Assembly: GCA_903834925.1 (NCBI GenBank)
Contig: CAILLA010000259.1
Span: forward strand, 1 to 35,316
Direction: 5' to 3'
Origin: an uncultured Schlesneria sp.
GTDB lineage: Bacteria > Planctomycetota > Planctomycetia > Planctomycetales > Planctomycetaceae
DNA: 35,316 nucleotides
Positions 32,043-35,316 of the stretch are shown piece after piece. Both the position numbers and the translations under genes were made by a program. A model generated the notes under the pieces. That model was not told where the DNA came from. It saw only the letters and a program-made list of their open reading frames with translations, and did no database searches. Positions within the stretch are counted from its first letter, which is position 1. Every line of letters begins with the position of its first letter.

Positions 32043-33310
32043 ATTTGCTCGCTCTTTACTGCACGCATCAGACGACACCACTGGCGATTCGCGAGCGGTT
32101 GGCATTTGCCACGCCTGAACGATTGGTGGCCGCGTACGCTCGGCTGAAAGATCGTTTTCCAGGAACGGAATCGGTCGTCCTTTCGACATGCAATCGCGTC
32201 GAATTGTACGTCGCTCGTCCTTCGGATGCCGAACCGCTGACTCCACCGCTGCTCGCACAATTCCTTTCGGAATTTCACGATCTTCCGCTGGATGAGTTTG
32301 TCGGTGAACTGCGAGCTGCAACTGGATCGGAAGCGGTCAGGCACCTGTTCGAAGTGATCTCGTCTCTCGATAGCATGGTGCTGGGTGAACCACAGATCGT
32401 GAACCAGGTTCGTGAAGCCTATCGTGTCGCCGAAGCTCAAGGTTCGTGTGGTTCCATGGCCCACGCGCTGTTCCAAGGGGCGATCCGAACCTCCAGTCGA
32501 GTCCGTACCGAAACACGCTTGGCGGAAGGAAAGGTTTCGATTGCCAGTGTCGCGGTGGGTGACTTTGCGAAAAGTATTTTTGATCATTTCGCCGACAAAC
32601 TGGTCCTGGTGATTGGGGCCGGTGAAATGGCGGAAGAGACCCTGAGGTATCTGAAGGACGAAGGAGTTTGCGACATCGTCGTCGTCAATCGAAGCCCCGA
32701 ACGAGCGGCCAAAGTCGCTGCCGAATGGGGTGGACGAACTGCTCCCTGGTCCGATCTCAATAAGTGGCTAGGTCAGGCCGATGTGATCGTCAGCACAACC
32801 GGTGCAGACAAACCGATCGTCGATGCGAAACTTTTCAAACAAGTCCGCACCGCCAATCCTGGCCGAACAGCATTCATCCTCGATCTGGGTGCGCCTCGCG
32901 ATTTCGATACCGAAGTCGGCAAACTGGATAGTGTCTTCCTGTATGACATCGACAGCCTCAAAAAAACCTGTGAAGAAAACCGCAAATCACGTGTCCGCGA
33001 AATCGATAAGGCACGTGGAATCATTGACGAAGAGACCGCCAAATTCATGGCGGAGTACTATCATCGGGCCAGCGGTGAAGTCGTCTCCCGCCTGATGCAG
33101 GACTGGCATGGCGTCAGTCGAGATGAACTCGATCGCCTGTTCAATAAGCTCTCTCACCTGAACGAAAAAGACCGGGAACAAATCGAACGAACCGTCGAAC
33201 GGATCGTCAACAAGTTACTGCATCCACCACTGGAAGCACTCAAGGTCGAAGCTCGCGAAGGAACCCCGCATGGGTTGATCAACGCGCTGAAACGACTGTT
33301 CGGACTGTAA
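32039..33310 (+). CDS. hemA: Glutamyl-tRNA reductase
   Basis: This 423-residue enzyme reduces glutamyl-tRNA(Glu) to glutamate-1-semialdehyde with NADPH, the first committed step of tetrapyrrole synthesis by the C5 route. The catalytic domain begins LLALYCTHQTTPLAIRERLAF, with the nucleophile Cys51 in LSTCNRVELY. HLFEVISSLDSMVLGEPQI follows (102-120), then the NADPH-binding VIGAGEMAEETL (191-202). The dimerisation helices lie at the C-terminus (MAEYYHRASGEVV and after). The length is normal. GTG 32039 overlaps the hemX stop and follows GGAAGGA, so the pair is translationally coupled. No other heme gene lies in the window. Confidence 0.97.
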   Translation: MNLLALYCTHQTTPLAIRERLAFATPERLVAAYARLKDRFPGTESVVLSTCNRVELYVARPSDAEPLTPPLLAQFLSEFHDLPLDEFVGELRAATGSEAVRHLFEVISSLDSMVLGEPQIVNQVREAYRVAEAQGSCGSMAHALFQGAIRTSSRVRTETRLAEGKVSIASVAVGDFAKSIFDHFADKLVLVIGAGEMAEETLRYLKDEGVCDIVVVNRSPERAAKVAAEWGGRTAPWSDLNKWLGQADVIVSTTGADKPIVDAKLFKQVRTANPGRTAFILDLGAPRDFDTEVGKLDSVFLYDIDSLKKTCEENRKSRVREIDKARGIIDEETAKFMAEYYHRASGEVVSRLMQDWHGVSRDELDRLFNKLSHLNEKDREQIERTVERIVNKLLHPPLEALKVEAREGTPHGLINALKRLFGL

Positions 33311-33362
33311 AGACGCGATCCGTCATCGAACGCGATTTTGATCGTGATTAGGGTGGATTATT

Positions 33363-33426
33363 CGTTAGCCCGACGCGCAAGCGAGGGTCTTGCTTTGGTG
33401 TCCCTCGCTTGCGTGTCGGGCTAACG
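33363..33426. terminator. Long hairpin between hemA and a convergent gene
   Basis: Two 25-base arms (33363-33387 and 33402-33426) pair at 24 positions; the last is G-U. The loop has 14 bases. The arms contain AGCCCGACGCGCAAGCGAGG. It lies 53 bases after hemA and 69 bases after the end of the convergent DUF1501 gene, so it may stop transcription from both sides. There is no long T-run, so it could equally be a dispersed repeat. Confidence 0.65.
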
Positions 33427-33494
33427 TTTCAGCAACGCCGGGGCGAAGGGCAAGGAGCGCCCCCCGCCAATTACGATTACGCCCAAATTCACTG

Positions 33495-34982
33495 TTACGT
33501 CAATATCTGGTGCAGAACATGCCCGTGAACGTCGGTCAGCCGACGCTCGATTCCGTTGTGGTAGAACGACAGCCGTTCGTGGTCCAACCCCAAGAGATGC
33601 AGGACCGTCGCGTGCAGGTCATAGATCGTTGTCGGTTGAGTAACCGCTGTGTGCCCGAAATCATCGGTCGCACCGTAACTGAAGGCTCGCTTGACGCCTG
33701 CTCCGGCCAGCCAGCAGGTGAACCCTTTCGGGTTATGATCGCGACCACTGGCTCCCTTTTGAAACGTTGGCATCCGACCGAACTCCGTCACCCCGACGAC
33801 CAATGTATCCTCCAGTAACCCCGTCCGCTTCAGATCCTTAAGCAGTGCGGCAGCGGGCTGATCGAGAATCGGTGCATGAACTTCATACTGAGATTTCAAG
33901 GTCTTATGACCGTCCCAGTTCCCCACCCCTTCGCCCATCGCGTACGAACCATTGAACAGTTGCACAAAGCGAACGCCTCGCTCTAATAACCGCCGGGCAA
34001 GCAGACAATTCCGTCCGAACCCCGCTTTGAGCGGATTCGTGTCGAGCATACCGTATAACGACTGTGTCTCTTTGCTCTCTTTCGACAACTCCGAAACCTC
34101 CGCAGCCCGTAGTTGCAACCGACCCGCCAGTTCGTAACTGGCAATCCGAGCGGCCAGGTTCGAGTCCCCCTGATGCTGCTCCAGATGACGAGCGTTCATC
34201 CGTTTGAGAAAGCCAAGTGTTGCTGCTTCCGTCGCGTCCGAGATTTCTGGTGGACGCGACAGGTTGGCAATCGGCTTGTCCGCATTAAACGGAGTCCCCT
34301 GAAACACTGCCGGAAGGAACGCACTATTCCAATTGTTCGACGCCGCTTGAGGAACCCCGCGTGGATCAGGGATCGCCACAAAGCTGGGGAGATCTGCCGA
34401 CTCGCTTCCCAGCGCGTAACTGACCCACGCACCGATACTCGGGAAACCATCCAGAGTGTATCCGGTACTCATCTGATTCTCGGCAGGCCCGTGAGTATTA
34501 CTCTTCGCGGTCATCGAATGAATAAAACACATCTCGTCGGCCATATCGGCCAGATTCGGCAGCAGGTCAGAAATCATCTTGCCCGACTCACCGCGCGGCT
34601 TGAACGCCCATTGCGGCGCGACAAGACTCCCTTGTTCACCCTGAAACGTGACGAGTTTATCGGCACCGGGCAACGGCTGACCATCGCGTTTGATCAGTTC
34701 TGGTTTGTAATCAAAACTGTCGACATGACTGAGTGCTCCCGAGCAGAAAATCATCAGCACACGAGAAGCACGAGGAGTAAAATGAGCAGATCGTTGAGCA
34801 AGCGGAGCCTCAGGCCGGATCAACGGACGAATCGGAGATTTCAGTTCATCGCTGGCGTGAATCCGTCCCTCGCCAACCAATAGAGAAGCCAGCGCCAAAG
34901 AACCGAGTCCAGACGCCGCATCGAACAGAAACTCGCGACGCCCAAGTGGATGAACTCGAAGTCGATTTGGATCGGATCTCAT
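33495..34982 (-). CDS. DUF1501 protein (secreted, Tat leader)
   Basis: This 495-residue protein has a twin-arginine leader ([15 protein letters not shown]) and the DUF1501 signature blocks: [56 protein letters not shown] with GRDHNP, and [18 protein letters not shown]. It is clearly a paralogue of the protein at 19019-20500, but diverged. No DUF1549/DUF1553 partner is visible in the 330 bases upstream. A partner could lie outside the window. The start is ATG 34982, just before the leader, with no clear ribosome site. Confidence 0.93.
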   Translation of the reverse strand: MRSDPNRLRVHPLGRREFLFDAASGLGSLALASLLVGEGRIHASDELKSPIRPLIRPEAPLAQRSAHFTPRASRVLMIFCSGALSHVDSFDYKPELIKRDGQPLPGADKLVTFQGEQGSLVAPQWAFKPRGESGKMISDLLPNLADMADEMCFIHSMTAKSNTHGPAENQMSTGYTLDGFPSIGAWVSYALGSESADLPSFVAIPDPRGVPQAASNNWNSAFLPAVFQGTPFNADKPIANLSRPPEISDATEAATLGFLKRMNARHLEQHQGDSNLAARIASYELAGRLQLRAAEVSELSKESKETQSLYGMLDTNPLKAGFGRNCLLARRLLERGVRFVQLFNGSYAMGEGVGNWDGHKTLKSQYEVHAPILDQPAAALLKDLKRTGLLEDTLVVGVTEFGRMPTFQKGASGRDHNPKGFTCWLAGAGVKRAFSYGATDDFGHTAVTQPTTIYDLHATVLHLLGLDHERLSFYHNGIERRLTDVHGHVLHQILT

Positions 34983-35217
34983 CGTGAATAACCCCGCAAC
35001 AATTCAAAGGCCAAACTCTATGTACCTGTAGCGGAGGCTTCCAGCCGCCGATGAAAGTTCACAGATCTTCAATCGCCTAAAAATGTCCAACCAGCGATCA
35101 AACAGTCAATGTAACGTGACGGTACGGATTATTCATTCCGCCTCGACAAAACCAAATTTCGTTTGAGTCCCTTCAGGCAACGCCGTGAAGGATTTTCCAA
35201 AACGATACCGACGTGAC
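34983..35217. other. Region upstream of the second DUF1501 gene
   Basis: It contains GGCTTCCAGCCGCC (35036-35049), the 14-base motif also found at 2077-2090. It continues into repeat copy F. No gene is supported. Confidence 0.5.
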
Positions 35218-35315
35218 GTGCCACTGCATCGGAGTCTTCTCCGACGCAGTGTCTTCGACCTGTAAACTAGCAATTGTAAGACACTGAGTGACCGAAGACG
35301 GTCATTCAGTGGCAC
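35218..35315 (-). repeat. Two-hairpin repeat, copy F (full, reversed)
   Basis: It runs from GTGCCAC (35218-35224) to GTGGCAC (35309-35315), 98 bases. Read on the minus strand it aligns with copies A and E: first hairpin ACTGAATGACC with GGTCACTCAGT around GTCTTC, second hairpin ACTGCGTCGGAG with CTCCGATGCAGT around AAGA. The spacer between the hairpins is unlike that of copy A. Confidence 0.85.
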
Positions 35316-35316
35316 A

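Noticed and set aside
31604-32587. Long minus-strand frame of 327 codons opposite hemX and hemA
   Set aside because: It runs antisense to two well-supported genes and has a random composition.
35133-35315. Short minus-strand frame at the right edge
   Set aside because: It lies mostly inside repeat copy F.
159-35315. CRISPR array from the recurring hairpin motif
   Set aside because: The copies are dispersed kilobases apart and have no regular spacers; no cas genes are present.
1-35316. tRNA, rRNA or riboswitch genes
   Set aside because: No T-loop or rRNA signature was found by eye. A tRNAscan or Rfam run would be decisive.

Overview
The window looks like a chromosomal segment from a planctomycete of the Planctomycetaceae type. 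This is inferred from content, not from a search. The pointers are two stand-alone DUF1501 proteins with twin-arginine leaders, a PEP-CTERM surface protein, a giant secreted WD40 protein, an Hsp70-like protein with a zinc-ribbon tail, many short secreted or membrane proteins of unknown function, weak use of Shine-Dalgarno sites, and abundant hairpin repeats between genes. I found no rRNA, tRNA, CRISPR array, intact insertion sequence or phage module.

Layout: 1-515 is non-coding and holds two copies of a hairpin repeat. A PadR regulator and a HAAS-type membrane protein form a translationally coupled pair (528-1489). Next come a Cys-rich secreted protein and a secreted protein with two tandem YHS-like Cys modules and a clear terminator (1598-2779), then a secreted WD40 protein whose blades fall into three sets of seven (3027-6107). 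On the minus strand a MacB-type permease and a MacA/HlyD-type fusion protein lie together without an ATPase gene (6108-8712). An alpha/beta hydrolase follows (9082-10173), then a minus-strand lutC-like gene with an APC permease (10280-12332), and several proteins of unknown function (12606-15451).

The middle holds a PEP-CTERM protein with a terminator (16200-17068), an eroded stretch with a broken reading frame and palindromes (17069-17880), small membrane proteins, a DUF1501 protein (19019-20500) and another small membrane protein. The Hsp70-like gene (minus) is divergent from a secreted protein with secretin/STN-like modules (21392-24982). ArgC, a RimI-like acetyltransferase and a sugar-phosphate-isomerase-like protein follow. 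A two-domain esterase/SGNH hydrolase (27840-29315) and a BON-like protein come next. A HAD-fold protein that has lost its catalytic aspartate is divergent from a hemX-hemA pair, the first step of C5 tetrapyrrole synthesis (29930-33310). A second DUF1501 gene closes the window.

The most unusual non-coding signal is a family of about 97-100 bp elements bounded by GTGCCAC and GTGGCAC and made of two hairpins. Four full copies and two half copies occur here, all between genes. Their hairpin arms change between copies while pairing is kept, which suggests selection for structure or spread as a non-autonomous mobile repeat. Several other palindrome families also occur, and four convergent gene pairs are separated by only 0-16 bases.
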